Assembly: GCA_023957375.1 (NCBI GenBank)
Contig: JAMLHB010000001.1
Coordinates: 1,838,245-1,902,244, forward strand
DNA from: Flavobacteriales bacterium
GTDB lineage: Bacteria > Bacteroidota > Bacteroidia > Flavobacteriales_F > PHOS-HE28
DNA: 64,000 bases
Direction: 5' to 3'
The notes beneath the pieces are model-generated. The model saw only the letters and a program-made list of their open reading frames with translations. It was not told the DNA's origin and ran no database searches. Numbering within the stretch: position 1 is the stretch's first letter; each line of letters opens with the position of its first letter. Below are positions 35,901-45,100 of the stretch, piece by piece. A program made the position numbers and the translations under genes.

Positions 35901-37165
35901 CGCATGCCGTAGCGCTCGTTGTCCACCACGCCGTCGCCGTAGCCGATACCAATGCCGGCATAGGGGATGCCCCCCAGATCACGTGCCTCCTGGCAGTTGG
36001 TGGTCAAGGGGTTGTCCTGGTGGTCGTAATCCTGATAGGGCCCTTCAAAGAAATCCACGCCCACGGCTGGTGGTGGAGGTGTGGGGCCGCCGTAGCCCGG
36101 CGAGCCGTCGGAGTCCTCGTCCACGGCGTCGCCGTTGTATCCATAGCCCAATCCACGCTGCACGTCGCAACCCACGTAATCATCCCATGCGCCGCCTACT
36201 TCCACGTCCACCCACTGCCCGAAATACGTTTGGCCCAGGCGTTGGGTACCTTGATTGATCAACACATAGTTGTAGAACGTCATGTTGTTGATCTCGTCGT
36301 TGGTGGCGAAGGCAAAGGCCTGCGCCCGGATCTCCATCCCGATGGGCTGGCCGCCTGATTCAGTATGGGTATTGCCCTTGTCGTTGAACACCCACCAGAT
36401 GTTCTGGTCGCCGAACAGGGGCACAAGGTCTTCGCGCCGTTTGGCCTTGCAGTCGATCACGCCTTGGAGATCGTACCCGGGGTAATCCCCGTTTTCGGGG
36501 TCATAGGTTCCCTGCTCGCCAAAGGGTGAGTCGTGGTACGGTGCCAAGTTCCAGTCCTGGCCCTTGGTCACGTCGCCATGGGCGGGCCATTCGAAGAAAT
36601 AACCCGGTGTGGTGTACCCCGCGAACTCCACGTTGACATCGCAATCCGGGTCTTGCAGGCAACGGAAGTAGGCATCGTGGCGCTGGGCGTCCACGCGCAT
36701 GGTCTTCCAAGTGCGGTCATACTGCAGGCACACGTCGCCGTCCACGGAGGCCGTTCCGGTGTGGGTCACCGTGTCATAGGCGGTCAACGGCCCGGGCCAA
36801 TAGTCATTGCCCACTTGGTGGAAGCGCACAGCCGCCAGTTTCAGCGTATTGTCCGGCGAAAGGCCTCCCATCCACAGGGCACCGGCAAAGAGCGCGTTCG
36901 GGCCGCTGTTGTTATCCGTTTTGGGCACTTCGTATGCCGGCTTGCCGTTCTCGCGGTCCATCCACATGGAGCCACCGGAATTGATGCGTGCACGGACGTT
37001 GTTCAAGTCGAGCTCGTTGTGGGCGGTGGCCGGTGCACAAGCCGATGCGCGGCCGCTGCCGCCGCCATCTCCGTTGCGGGGCCCTGCCCCGGGCACTTCA
37101 CGTGCCGACAGCACCGATACCGATGCCATGGCGAGCAGGAGGGATGTCAGGCGAATGGTCTTCAT
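32993..37165 (-). CDS. Large secreted protein with a C-terminal T9SS-like/FlgD-type domain
   Basis: 1390 residues. Signal peptide MKTIRLTSLLLAMASVSVLSA. The body has long beta-rich stretches rich in Tyr, Trp and Asp (ENGDYPGYDLQGVIDCK, NNMTFYNYVLINQGTQRLGQ) and a Pro-rich break TPPPPA near residue 360. The C-terminal 110 residues contain IGVVPNPYYAYSGYE, VKFINLPKTCTISIYSVSG and GTYLCHID, a FlgD/T9SS sorting-like Ig fold, ending in MRPVDLHNF. Function unknown; probably a cell-surface component. It lies between a TonB receptor (24 bp upstream) and a PorV-like gene (29 bp downstream), apparently one operon. Confidence 0.8.
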   Translation of the reverse strand: MKTIRLTSLLLAMASVSVLSAREVPGAGPRNGDGGGSGRASACAPATAHNELDLNNVRARINSGGSMWMDRENGKPAYEVPKTDNNSGPNALFAGALWMGGLSPDNTLKLAAVRFHQVGNDYWPGPLTAYDTVTHTGTASVDGDVCLQYDRTWKTMRVDAQRHDAYFRCLQDPDCDVNVEFAGYTTPGYFFEWPAHGDVTKGQDWNLAPYHDSPFGEQGTYDPENGDYPGYDLQGVIDCKAKRREDLVPLFGDQNIWWVFNDKGNTHTESGGQPIGMEIRAQAFAFATNDEINNMTFYNYVLINQGTQRLGQTYFGQWVDVEVGGAWDDYVGCDVQRGLGYGYNGDAVDEDSDGSPGYGGPTPPPPAVGVDFFEGPYQDYDHQDNPLTTNCQEARDLGGIPYAGIGIGYGDGVVDNERYGMRAFVYHINAGGATGDPSSASQYYNYLRAIWGDGTPMTYGGTGYSPGGGGTRAYYMFPGYSDPLGWSTDCVPQSALWDEVTAGNNPYDRRFIQSAGPFTLEPGAYNNITVGVVWARATGGGVEASIALMRQADDKAQSLFDNCFKILNGPDAPIVNIQELDRELILYITNPIGSNNYNEAYAEMDASIPATRDSLMYQTQALYDSLGNYVGDISVPLGSVTVNNDRWYKFQGYKVYQVKDETVSPDQVNDPDKARLVRTVDIQDGVSQLINWESSPEHNLPVPVEKVFAPDTGVVHSFRITGDAFASGDSLVNFKTYHFMVMAYGYNNYLEYNPVTRVGQNRPFLQGRKATTGSIRSYAGIPHKPSVENGGTVVNAEYGDIFEITRLEGQGNGGNQVRISRASMDAIVASGSGRIDQIKYEKNLGPVTIKVVDPLKVPAGDFELWIKDTTAVPSMTNAEGYKELQDAGWVLVRVSDNPTSADTVKSTQSIRIKNEQLVLEWGLSVTIGQPLYSGKYTKFLSTSLVIPQGWYTGIPDLEGENALNWIRSGSAVDDALEFPDYENVDPEQAYERVLQRTWAPWKLVGRNEMQPGSQESVLKSAQTNSDIRDIPSIEVVFTPDKSKWSRCVVVENCDDAAFSTPANVKKLRLRPVPSVDKNGRAAGTPGANEGEANLVNSTGMGWFPGYAVDLETGERLNIFFSENSFVGGNIGRDMLWNPSDQLINNMGMPVFGGGHWIYVAMNKRGRAVESGSQNRMPQYDQCQFIREKLNVADNASLLYVYGAIGWVGSGLMTTGSHMNSPEQGLIPSELRLRMNVSKPYNVYKKPYANYTPDIGNVNRNGGLPLYAFSTVGSHTETNVTTIGTKELDRIGVVPNPYYAYSGYETGRLDNRVKFINLPKTCTISIYSVSGTLVRKYKKDNELTYLDWDLKNNYNVPISGGTYLCHIDAPGLGERVIKWFGIMRPVDLHNF

Positions 37166-37189
37166 GGTTCAATCCTTTTCAGCAGGGGG

Positions 37190-40100
37190 TCAGAAGTCTA
37201 AGCGTGCACCGATCCGGATGGTACGGGGAGCGCCGAAATTGTAGGGAGTGTTCACCAGCAAGGCGTACATGTCGCGATAGGCTTGCGGGTCGTTCTTCAC
37301 GTCGATGTCCTTTTGGGATGAGGGTGCGGCCAGGAAGCCGTCGTCCGTGGGCGACCCCGTGGCGCGGTACACGCTGGTGATCACCTCGGAGTTGAGCACG
37401 TTGTTCACCAACAGGAACACATTGAGGTTGGCCTGCTTGGCCTTGTCGCCCTTGTCTTTGCCGAAGGTGAGCGGGATGTCGCGGTCCAGCACCAGGTCGG
37501 TGGAGAACTGCCAAGGCAGGTTGGCGCCGTTGAGGGTGCCGTCCAGTTCGTAGCTGCCCACGCCTTCACCCTCGTTGATGATGCGCGAGGAGCGGCTGTA
37601 GGGTGTGCCGCTGCCGAGGTCGGCCACGATGTTCAAGCCCGTGTTTTCCAAGATGCGCTTGCCAAAGAGCATGGGGCCGTTGTAATCGGTCCCTCCTCCG
37701 TAGCGGAAGTCGATGGTGCCTTGGAAGCGGTGGCGCTGGTCGAAGTTCAAGGGGAAGATGGTGCGCAGGTTGGGCTGGTTGGCACGGATCAGGTTCAGGG
37801 TGGTGTTGGGGTCGCTGCCGGTGCCCTTGGCAAACTGCAGGGTGTAGCTGCCACGCAGCCACACGTTCTTGGTTCGGCGCAGGTCGTAGGTGGTGGTGAA
37901 CCCGATGACGTTGCCGAAGTCGATGTTGTCGTAGGTCTTGTAGGTCACCGGCCAGGCCATGGTGACGTTGCGCACCTGGATCTGGTCGCGCAGCTCGCGA
38001 TAGTAGGCGGAGAGCTTCAACGAGGAGGATTTGCTCAGCACCTGCTGGAAGCCCAATTCGTAGTCGATCGTCTTGGTGGGCTTCAGGTTGGGGTTGTTGA
38101 GGATGTCCCCGGTGTTCTCGATGTAGGCGTAGCCCAGCAGGTCCAGCCGGCTGTATCCCGTGGGGCGTTGGGTAAGGATATCGTAGTGGGCGAAGAAGAC
38201 GGCCTCGTCGCTGATGGGGAACGAGAAGGCCACGCGGGGCATGACGTTCACCTGCGGCTTGTACACCTCGAAGGCTTCCTTGCGGAGCTTGGAGGCCACC
38301 AAGCTGCCCCGGGGGTCGTTTTCATAATCCACCAGGTAAGGTTGGATGCCGGCGGACTGGCGCAGCGGCGACGGGTCGGCCAGCACCTCGCCCAAGGAGT
38401 TGTACCACGTGTCGCCATCGCGGTAGCCCACCACATTGTTGGGGGCGCTGCTATTGTCCACGTAGACCACATAATCATCCCCGATGTTGCCCGGACGCGG
38501 GTTCTGGGCGCTGTATAGGTGCTGCACCTGTGCATCGCCCGCCTTGTACGCGGGGCGCCACAGGTAGGGGTCCTTCAGCACGTACTGGTTCGCATCATAG
38601 CGGTCCACGCGCACGCCCACGTTGAAGATGATGTCGTTGAAGGCGAACTTGTCCATGACGTAACCGGCTACGTAGATCGGCTGGAACGCCGCCTGGTTGC
38701 GGGTGTAGGCCGTGTCGTTGCCGATCATTTGGAAGTCGTTGAAGAAGTCGGCGAAGGTGGGCCGCTTGGTGAGCTTTTTGCCGGTGTAATCGTAGCCATA
38801 GAAACTATTGATGATCCCGCGTCCCCCGCTGATGATGCCTTGGCCGCTTTGGATCAGCTCGTCCGGCGAGAACATGTCCAGGGAGAACACCGAGGGGTCG
38901 AGGGCATCCACATCGATGAAGTCCGTGCCGTGCGGATCCAGGCCCAAGGCTTGGCGCAGGTTGTAGTCGAATGCGGTTTGGTCGTCGCCCACTAAGCGGC
39001 CGTAGTTGGTGTAGATCACGCCGTCGGGTCCTTGGAACAGGGAGGAATCGGCCGTGTTCACCTCTTGGATATGGAAGTTGGTGAGCAAGCGCGCGCGGCC
39101 CCACAGGCCCACGGGCCTGAGCAGGTAGGAGCGCTGGGTGAGTTGCTCATACTCCACACCGATGCTCACGCTGTGCTTGCCAATGTCGGCGGAACCCGTG
39201 GCGGAAATGCGCGCCTGGTCGCTTTGGTAGGTGGACCAGCGGTTGCTCAACCCGCCCACATTGTTCCACAGGCCATAGATGCTCGCGGGGGTCTGCCCGT
39301 TGAGCAGTCCTCCCCTTTGCTGCACGGTGCGCAGGTTGCTGTAGGCCAAAGAGCCTTCGCCGAACAGGGAAAAGTATTGCGTGGGGAAGGCGGCCGCATC
39401 GGGATTGAGGTCGCTTGGGGTGAAGTGCACCTGATAATCCTCCCAACCGTCCTGCTTGTTGAACGCGTCATAGTGGTTGCGGCGGTCGATGGTGTACTTG
39501 CCGAGGTATCCGTAGTCGAACAAGTTGTCGCCATGGCGCTCCGCGGCGCTTTTCTGGGTGTAGCGCGAATAGTCCAACTGTACGCTGTAGTACGCGTTTT
39601 TCACCACGTTTTCCTTGCCCTCCTCTTCACGCTGGTTGAAGCGCTGCGTGAAGCGCACGAAGGTGCGCCAGGTGGAATTCTTGAACTCGGTGTTGTTTTC
39701 GGCGTTCAGCAGCGAGTTGCCCCTGCTGAAATCACGCAGATTGCTCAGGTCCATCGAGCCGCCCACCGACAAGTTGATCGTCGGGGTGGTGGCGATGTCG
39801 ATCTTGCCCGAGGCCACGGCACTGCGACGCCGCGCATTTTGGCGGGTCTTCAGGTGTTCCACATCATCCGCATGGAGGTAATCCGAGTTGTAGCGCACCA
39901 GTTCCTCACCGGCCACGACCACCGGGCGGTAAGGCTCCTTCAGCAGGCGGTCCCTTACCTCGGGCTTCACCCGCAGGTCGCCCCCCCACAGGGGTGAATT
40001 ATCCACGATATCGCTCAATTGGCCGCTGACGAAGAAGCCCAACAGCGGGCGGTCCTTGTTGCCCAAGCTGTCCTTGCGGAAGAACAAGGGGCCGGAGAGG

Positions 40101-40903
40101 CTCAGTTCCAACTGGTTGAATCCGTATTTGTCCAGGCCGACCATGTCCGTGATGTCCGGTCCCACCTTGTATCCGGAGGTCAGGTATTCAACACCGCCGA
40201 ACAACTGGCGGCTGGGTCCCCGGGTGGTGATGTTGATCAAGCCGCCGGTGACGTCGCCATAACTGGCCGGCACACCGCCGGTGATCACCTGCACTTCTTC
40301 AATGGCGCTCTTGGGCAGGCCAATGCCGGCCCCGGCGGGCACCTTCACCCCGTCGATATAGTAATAGGTGTTCTCCGAACGCGACCCCCGGATGCTCACG
40401 CCTCCGTCGGTGCCGGCGGTACTGGCGCCGGCCACGGTGGTGGCAATGCCCGTGGCCGAGCGGGTGGGCATCTTGGCGATCTGGTCGCGCGTAACGGTCT
40501 GGCCGGAGGCCCCGCCGTCCTTGTCGATCAAGGGCACCTTGTAGCGGATCACTTCCACCTCGCCCAGCTCCACTCCGCCCGAGAGGTTGAAGTCCTGGAA
40601 GGTGATCTTGTTGCTGTTGACCACCACGCCGGTGATCTTCAAGGGCTGGTAGCCTACGAAGCTGGCCGTTACGTCGTAGGTGCCCGGTTCAATGGGGCTG
40701 ATCTTGTAGTTGCCGTCGAAATCAGACTGGCCCGCGGCTACACGGGTGCCTCTGCTCTCCACTACCACGGAAACAAAGGGCAGTGGCTCGGAGGAGGATT
40801 TGTCCTTGATCACGCCTTGCAAGGTGCCTGTGCCCACTTGGGCGCTCAGGCTGAGCGCGCTGCTGATCAGTACAACAGCGGCCGAGCATAGTTTTCTCAG
40901 CAT
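37190..40903 (-). CDS. TonB-dependent receptor with carboxypeptidase-like regulatory domain
   Basis: 1237 residues. Signal peptide MLRKLCSAAVVLISSALSLSAQ, then a carboxypeptidase-regulatory (CNA-B-like) domain (about 25-110, GTLQGVIKDKSSSEPLPFVS), a plug (about 135-260, with VSIRGSRSENTYYYIDGVKV and ITGGVPASYGDVTGGLINI), and a 22-strand type barrel ending RTIRIGARLDF with a terminal Phe. It transports an unknown large or scarce substrate across the outer membrane. The start at 40903 follows a TATCTTTA box; the open frame upstream is non-coding. First gene of an apparent operon with the T9SS-like protein and the PorV-like gene; there is no SusD partner. Confidence 0.88.
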   Translation of the reverse strand: MLRKLCSAAVVLISSALSLSAQVGTGTLQGVIKDKSSSEPLPFVSVVVESRGTRVAAGQSDFDGNYKISPIEPGTYDVTASFVGYQPLKITGVVVNSNKITFQDFNLSGGVELGEVEVIRYKVPLIDKDGGASGQTVTRDQIAKMPTRSATGIATTVAGASTAGTDGGVSIRGSRSENTYYYIDGVKVPAGAGIGLPKSAIEEVQVITGGVPASYGDVTGGLINITTRGPSRQLFGGVEYLTSGYKVGPDITDMVGLDKYGFNQLELSLSGPLFFRKDSLGNKDRPLLGFFVSGQLSDIVDNSPLWGGDLRVKPEVRDRLLKEPYRPVVVAGEELVRYNSDYLHADDVEHLKTRQNARRRSAVASGKIDIATTPTINLSVGGSMDLSNLRDFSRGNSLLNAENNTEFKNSTWRTFVRFTQRFNQREEEGKENVVKNAYYSVQLDYSRYTQKSAAERHGDNLFDYGYLGKYTIDRRNHYDAFNKQDGWEDYQVHFTPSDLNPDAAAFPTQYFSLFGEGSLAYSNLRTVQQRGGLLNGQTPASIYGLWNNVGGLSNRWSTYQSDQARISATGSADIGKHSVSIGVEYEQLTQRSYLLRPVGLWGRARLLTNFHIQEVNTADSSLFQGPDGVIYTNYGRLVGDDQTAFDYNLRQALGLDPHGTDFIDVDALDPSVFSLDMFSPDELIQSGQGIISGGRGIINSFYGYDYTGKKLTKRPTFADFFNDFQMIGNDTAYTRNQAAFQPIYVAGYVMDKFAFNDIIFNVGVRVDRYDANQYVLKDPYLWRPAYKAGDAQVQHLYSAQNPRPGNIGDDYVVYVDNSSAPNNVVGYRDGDTWYNSLGEVLADPSPLRQSAGIQPYLVDYENDPRGSLVASKLRKEAFEVYKPQVNVMPRVAFSFPISDEAVFFAHYDILTQRPTGYSRLDLLGYAYIENTGDILNNPNLKPTKTIDYELGFQQVLSKSSSLKLSAYYRELRDQIQVRNVTMAWPVTYKTYDNIDFGNVIGFTTTYDLRRTKNVWLRGSYTLQFAKGTGSDPNTTLNLIRANQPNLRTIFPLNFDQRHRFQGTIDFRYGGGTDYNGPMLFGKRILENTGLNIVADLGSGTPYSRSSRIINEGEGVGSYELDGTLNGANLPWQFSTDLVLDRDIPLTFGKDKGDKAKQANLNVFLLVNNVLNSEVITSVYRATGSPTDDGFLAAPSSQKDIDVKNDPQAYRDMYALLVNTPYNFGAPRTIRIGARLDF

Positions 40904-40949
40904 CAACAGGGAGATGTTACGTTCTTGGATGATAGGCAACGAGGGGGCG

Positions 40950-40957
40950 TAAAGATA
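40950..40957 (-). promoter_or_regulatory. -7-like box TATCTTTA of the TonB receptor operon
   Basis: It differs from TAnnTTTG only in the last base; minus strand, 46 nt before the ATG at 40903. Confidence 0.45.
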
Positions 40958-41152
40958 GAAAAGTCCCGACTTGCGCAAATCATCGCAATCCCTTGATGGA
41001 CGCGGGAAAGCCGCCAAGTGGCCAAAAGCTGCTGATTTGCCGAGGGCGTTCATCGGGGCGCTGGACGTTGATGCAGGGCCAAGATATCCCTTCCATTGGC
41101 GCCGAGGGCCTATTGCCCCGGCACGTTCCGCACGGTTGTATACAGGTCCGAC

Positions 41153-41476
41153 TTAATGCTTGGGCCCGAACAGGCGCTGCAGGAACGGGTCGCGATGACC
41201 GGTGTTGCCCTGCTTGTCCGCCCGCCGCTTGTGGCGTTTCAGACGCTTGCGCGTGGCCTTGTCCTGGTGTTCAAGATGCCGTTTATAGAGGCGCTTCTCC
41301 TCCTTCTTCACCTCCTTGGCATCGTTCTTCTTCTTGCTGCGCTGGATCCGCTCCTGGTCCCGCTTGCCGATGCCCGCCTGGCCCATGACATGCGGAACTG
41401 CCCCTCCCAGGAGGAGGACCATCAGCAGGAAGCGCAACCGGCGGAACACCATCGCCATAACGGCCGCCAATTTCAT
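41153..41476 (-). CDS. Small secreted Lys/Arg-rich protein
   Basis: 107 residues from the ATG at 41476; 41457 or 41452 are alternative starts. The N terminus is a probable signal peptide (FRRLRFLLMVLLLGGAVPHVMGQ). The mature part is extremely basic and helical (QRSKKKNDAKEVKKEEKR, ATRKRLKRHKRRADKQG) and ends FLQRLFGPKH. Family not recognised; small basic exported proteins of this kind are common in Bacteroidota. Its 5' end faces the lipoprotein gene on the other strand. Confidence 0.6.
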   Translation of the reverse strand: MKLAAVMAMVFRRLRFLLMVLLLGGAVPHVMGQAGIGKRDQERIQRSKKKNDAKEVKKEEKRLYKRHLEHQDKATRKRLKRHKRRADKQGNTGHRDPFLQRLFGPKH

Positions 41477-41492
41477 GCCATCGCCGGGTTCA

Positions 41493-41500
41493 TACCTTTG
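41493..41500 (+). promoter_or_regulatory. -7 box TACCTTTG of the Rieske-like lipoprotein
   Basis: Exact TAnnTTTG match, 33 nt before the ATG at 41534. Confidence 0.6.
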
Positions 41501-41533
41501 CCCCGCACAGCAACCACGCACGATCACCTGTTG

Positions 41534-41959
41534 ATGAACACCCGGCGCACCACCTTCCTGGCCCTGTGCCTGGCGGCCGTGTTCACCGCCTGCAAGAAGG
41601 AGCGGGAAGTGACCGTTCCATTGGTGAACGTGGACATCACCGTCAACCTGAACCTCCCCGAGTACAACGCACTGCAGGTGGTGGGCGGATGGGCCTACCT
41701 CATCGGCGGGTCGGAGGGGATCGTGGTGTACCGCAAGAGCATGGACGAATTTTCCGCCTTGGACCGCCATTGCACCTACCAATCCGCCGAACAGTGCAAG
41801 GTGACCGTGGACGACAGCCATGTGATAGCCCGCGACACCATGTGCTGCCAAAGTGCATTCCTGCTCATGGACGGCAGTGTGGTGCAAGGGCCGGCCTCCA
41901 TCGGGCTCAAGCAGTACCATACCACGTTCAACGGAGCGGTGTTGAGGATATTCAATTGA
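41534..41959 (+). CDS. Lipoprotein with a degenerate Rieske-like domain
   Basis: 141 residues. Lipoprotein signal with lipobox in AAVFTACKK (Cys about residue 20). The following domain has the Rieske layout (IVVYRKSMDEFSALDRHCTY, then FLLMDGSVVQGPASIGLKQY), but the cluster ligands are altered: the usual C-x-H appears as HCTY and the usual CxCHGS-type motif as MCCQSAF. Both ligand histidines are therefore missing, and [2Fe-2S] binding is doubtful. It may be a structural or otherwise repurposed fold. Monocistronic, with a clear -7 box and a terminator downstream. Confidence 0.8.
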   Translation: MNTRRTTFLALCLAAVFTACKKEREVTVPLVNVDITVNLNLPEYNALQVVGGWAYLIGGSEGIVVYRKSMDEFSALDRHCTYQSAEQCKVTVDDSHVIARDTMCCQSAFLLMDGSVVQGPASIGLKQYHTTFNGAVLRIFN

Positions 41960-42048
41960 GGGGGGAATTCGTAGGGTGTAGAGCCTAGGGCGTGGGGCGC
42001 ACTTGGCCCTACGAACTACGCGCTGCGAACCACTCCCTATACCCTGTA

Positions 42049-42088
42049 AAAATGCGGCCACGGAGCATTGCGCTCCGGGCCGCATTCC
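42049..42088. terminator. Bidirectional-type terminator hairpin
   Basis: Outer stem AATGCGGCC / GGCCGCATT and inner stem CGGAGC / GCTCCG, between the convergent lipoprotein and ahcY genes. Flanking copies of CTACGAACTACG occur on both sides. Confidence 0.75.
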
Positions 42089-42118
42089 ACGAACTACGCC
42101 CTACGAACTTTTCCCTGA

Positions 42119-43432
<1,314 letters not shown>

Positions 43433-43458
43433 GGTCGTTGTGGTTCTGAAAAGGGTGG

Positions 43459-43466
43459 CAAAGGTA
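43459..43466 (-). promoter_or_regulatory. -7 box TACCTTTG of ahcY
   Basis: Exact TAnnTTTG match on the minus strand, 26 nt before the ATG at 43432, and 44 bp from the left end of the insertion sequence. Confidence 0.65.
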
Positions 43467-43545
43467 GGGCTTTTAAGGGAGGTGAATAGTAGTTGGTGAT
43501 TGGTGTCTTGTCCTGAAATAGGTTGACACCAAACAACCCTTCAAG

Positions 43546-43947
43546 ATGGGACTTTCAAAGGAGTTCAGAGTTAACAAGCAGTACCCGGTTGAGCTACAGA
43601 AGCAGGCGGTCTACCGGGTTTTGAGCGGAGAGCTTCGCAAGAGCGAGGCGCTCAAGGAGTACGGGATCGGCGGTGCGCCCACACTGGATCGGTGGCTGGA
43701 GAAGTACGGGCACGGTATCTTGACCGAACACAAGGAACTGCTCTCGCAAATGGGACGACGAAAAGCCAATGCAAATACGGCTGTTAAGGGTGAAATGCCG
43801 GAGCTGGAACAGCTTCGGCACGACTTGGCTGCCATGAAGAAGAAACTGGAGGCGGCGGAACTGCGCGCCGAGGCCTATTCGATGATGATCGATATCGCCG
43901 AGCGCGAGCTGAAGGTTGCGATCAGAAAAAAGTCCGTCACCAAGTGA
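43546..43947 (+). CDS. IS3 transposase OrfA (helix-turn-helix)
   Basis: 133 residues. DNA-binding subunit recognising the IS ends: an N-terminal HTH region (YPVELQKQAVYRVLSGELRKSEALKEYGI) and a C-terminal coiled-coil segment (LRHDLAAMKKKLEAAELRAE). It ends in a slippery AAAAAAG at 43926-43932, read as AGA AAA AAG, the classical A6G -1 frameshift site. A -1 slip continues openly into orfB, producing the OrfAB fusion transposase. Confidence 0.88.
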   Translation: MGLSKEFRVNKQYPVELQKQAVYRVLSGELRKSEALKEYGIGGAPTLDRWLEKYGHGILTEHKELLSQMGRRKANANTAVKGEMPELEQLRHDLAAMKKKLEAAELRAEAYSMMIDIAERELKVAIRKKSVTK

Positions 43948-44894
43948 TCCATGAAATGAAGACGCTGCATCCGAAGCTGGGCCAGGAGGCATTGTGTCGG
44001 TCACTTGGTGTGAGCAGGCAGGCGCACCATAAGTACGCCCGGCACGCCGAGCGCGTGCATCAAGGCCAGGAGGAGGTGGTGCAGCGGGTGCGTGCCTTGC
44101 GTTCCCGCATGCCCAAGCTTGGCGGCAGGAAGCTGTATGCGGCGCTCAAGGCGGAGATCGGTCAGCTCCCCGAGCCCTTCGGGCGGGACGGATTCTTCGA
44201 CCTGCTACGGGCGGAGCACCTGTTGATCCGACCCCGTCGACGGCGTGTGCGCACCACCTACAGCGGGCATGGCCTGCGGGTGTACCCCGACCTGGTAAAG
44301 GGCCTTGTGCTCGAGCGCCCGGACCAGGTGTGGGTGAGCGACATCACCTACTGGGCCGTGGAAGAGGGCTTCTACTTCATCTTCCTGATCACCGATGCCT
44401 GCTCCCACAAAATCGTGGGCCATCGCGTGGCCACCAGCATGGACGGGGACCATGCCGTGGCCGCGCTGCGCATGGCCCAGGGCAATTGCACAAGGAGCCT
44501 CGAAGGGATCATCCACCACAGTGATCGGGGCAGCCAGTACTGCTATGCCCGGTACGTCAAGGCGCTGCGGTCGGCGGGCATGCGCATCAGCATGACCGAG
44601 ACCTCGGACCCGCGCGACAATGCCGTTGCAGAGCGGTTGAACGGTATCCTGAAGAACGAACTGCTGGCCCATCACCGCATCACCAACATCACCCAGGCCA
44701 AGGCCGTGGTGGACCAGGCCGTGGCCATATACAACGGGGAGCGCCCCCACATGAGCTGCGACATGCTCGTGCCCGACAACGCGCACCTGCTGGACCATAA
44801 ACCCAAGAGGCGATGGAAGAACTATTATAGCGTCGTCAACCCCTCACAGGACAATTCGGAACTTGTAAACCCAACACAGGACAAAATCCATTAA
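43944..44894 (+). CDS. IS3 transposase OrfB (DDE integrase core)
   Basis: 316 residues from a GTG that overlaps the orfA stop; it is mainly expected as part of the OrfAB fusion. An HTH_21-type region (LRSRMPKLGGRKLYAALK) precedes the rve core with catalytic D in VWVSDITYW, D in IHHSDRGSQY and E in NAVAERLNGILKNEL. All three acidic residues are present, so the enzyme looks active. The last coding bases include duplicated CCAACACAGGACAA-like sequence next to the right inverted repeat. Confidence 0.9.
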   Translation: MIHEMKTLHPKLGQEALCRSLGVSRQAHHKYARHAERVHQGQEEVVQRVRALRSRMPKLGGRKLYAALKAEIGQLPEPFGRDGFFDLLRAEHLLIRPRRRRVRTTYSGHGLRVYPDLVKGLVLERPDQVWVSDITYWAVEEGFYFIFLITDACSHKIVGHRVATSMDGDHAVAALRMAQGNCTRSLEGIIHHSDRGSQYCYARYVKALRSAGMRISMTETSDPRDNAVAERLNGILKNELLAHHRITNITQAKAVVDQAVAIYNGERPHMSCDMLVPDNAHLLDHKPKRRWKNYYSVVNPSQDNSELVNPTQDKIH

Positions 44895-44915
44895 CCCGTC
44901 AACTTTTTTCAGGAC

Positions 44916-45100
44916 GAGTCATGGTGATTAACTCCGACAACCTACGACCTACGAACTGTTGCGGGTTGGAGGGTTGGAGGGTTGACGAGTTGCGGTTTTG
45001 TCCCTTTGGCGAATTGTTCCTTTGGCAAATTGACGACTTGGCGACTTGGCAAATTGCCCCTTTGGCAAATTGTCCATCCGCTGGGAATTAAGTTCGCCCC
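44916..45100 (+). repeat. Short low-complexity repeats before pcrB
   Basis: It contains GGGTTGGAGGGTTGGAGGGTTG and three copies of CTTTGGCAAATTG-like sequence, with no gene. The last bases hold the pcrB -7 box. Confidence 0.6.
45089..45096 (+). promoter_or_regulatory. -7 box TAAGTTCG immediately before the pcrB start
   Basis: TAnnTTCG variant ending 4 nt before the ATG at 45101, the same tight spacing as at 12446 and 46976. Confidence 0.45.

Larger units (their letters stand above)
43510..44915 (+). mobile_element. IS3-family insertion sequence, about 1.4 kb, apparently intact
   Basis: Imperfect terminal inverted repeats: left GTCCTGAAATAGGTTGAC (43510-43527) and right GTCAACTTTTTTCAGGAC (44898-44915). 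They enclose orfA and orfB with a -1 frameshift signal. I see no target-site duplication (left flank TGTCTT, right flank GAGTCA), so the target duplication was lost or the element has recombined. Confidence 0.85.

Noticed and set aside
32834..36358. 1174-codon plus-strand open frame opposite the T9SS-like protein
   Set aside because: Shadow frame, His/Val/Gly-rich with no domain; the minus-strand gene is supported by a signal peptide and a C-terminal sorting-like domain.
41534..41959. Functional Rieske [2Fe-2S] protein
   Set aside because: Both histidine ligands are absent from the expected motifs.
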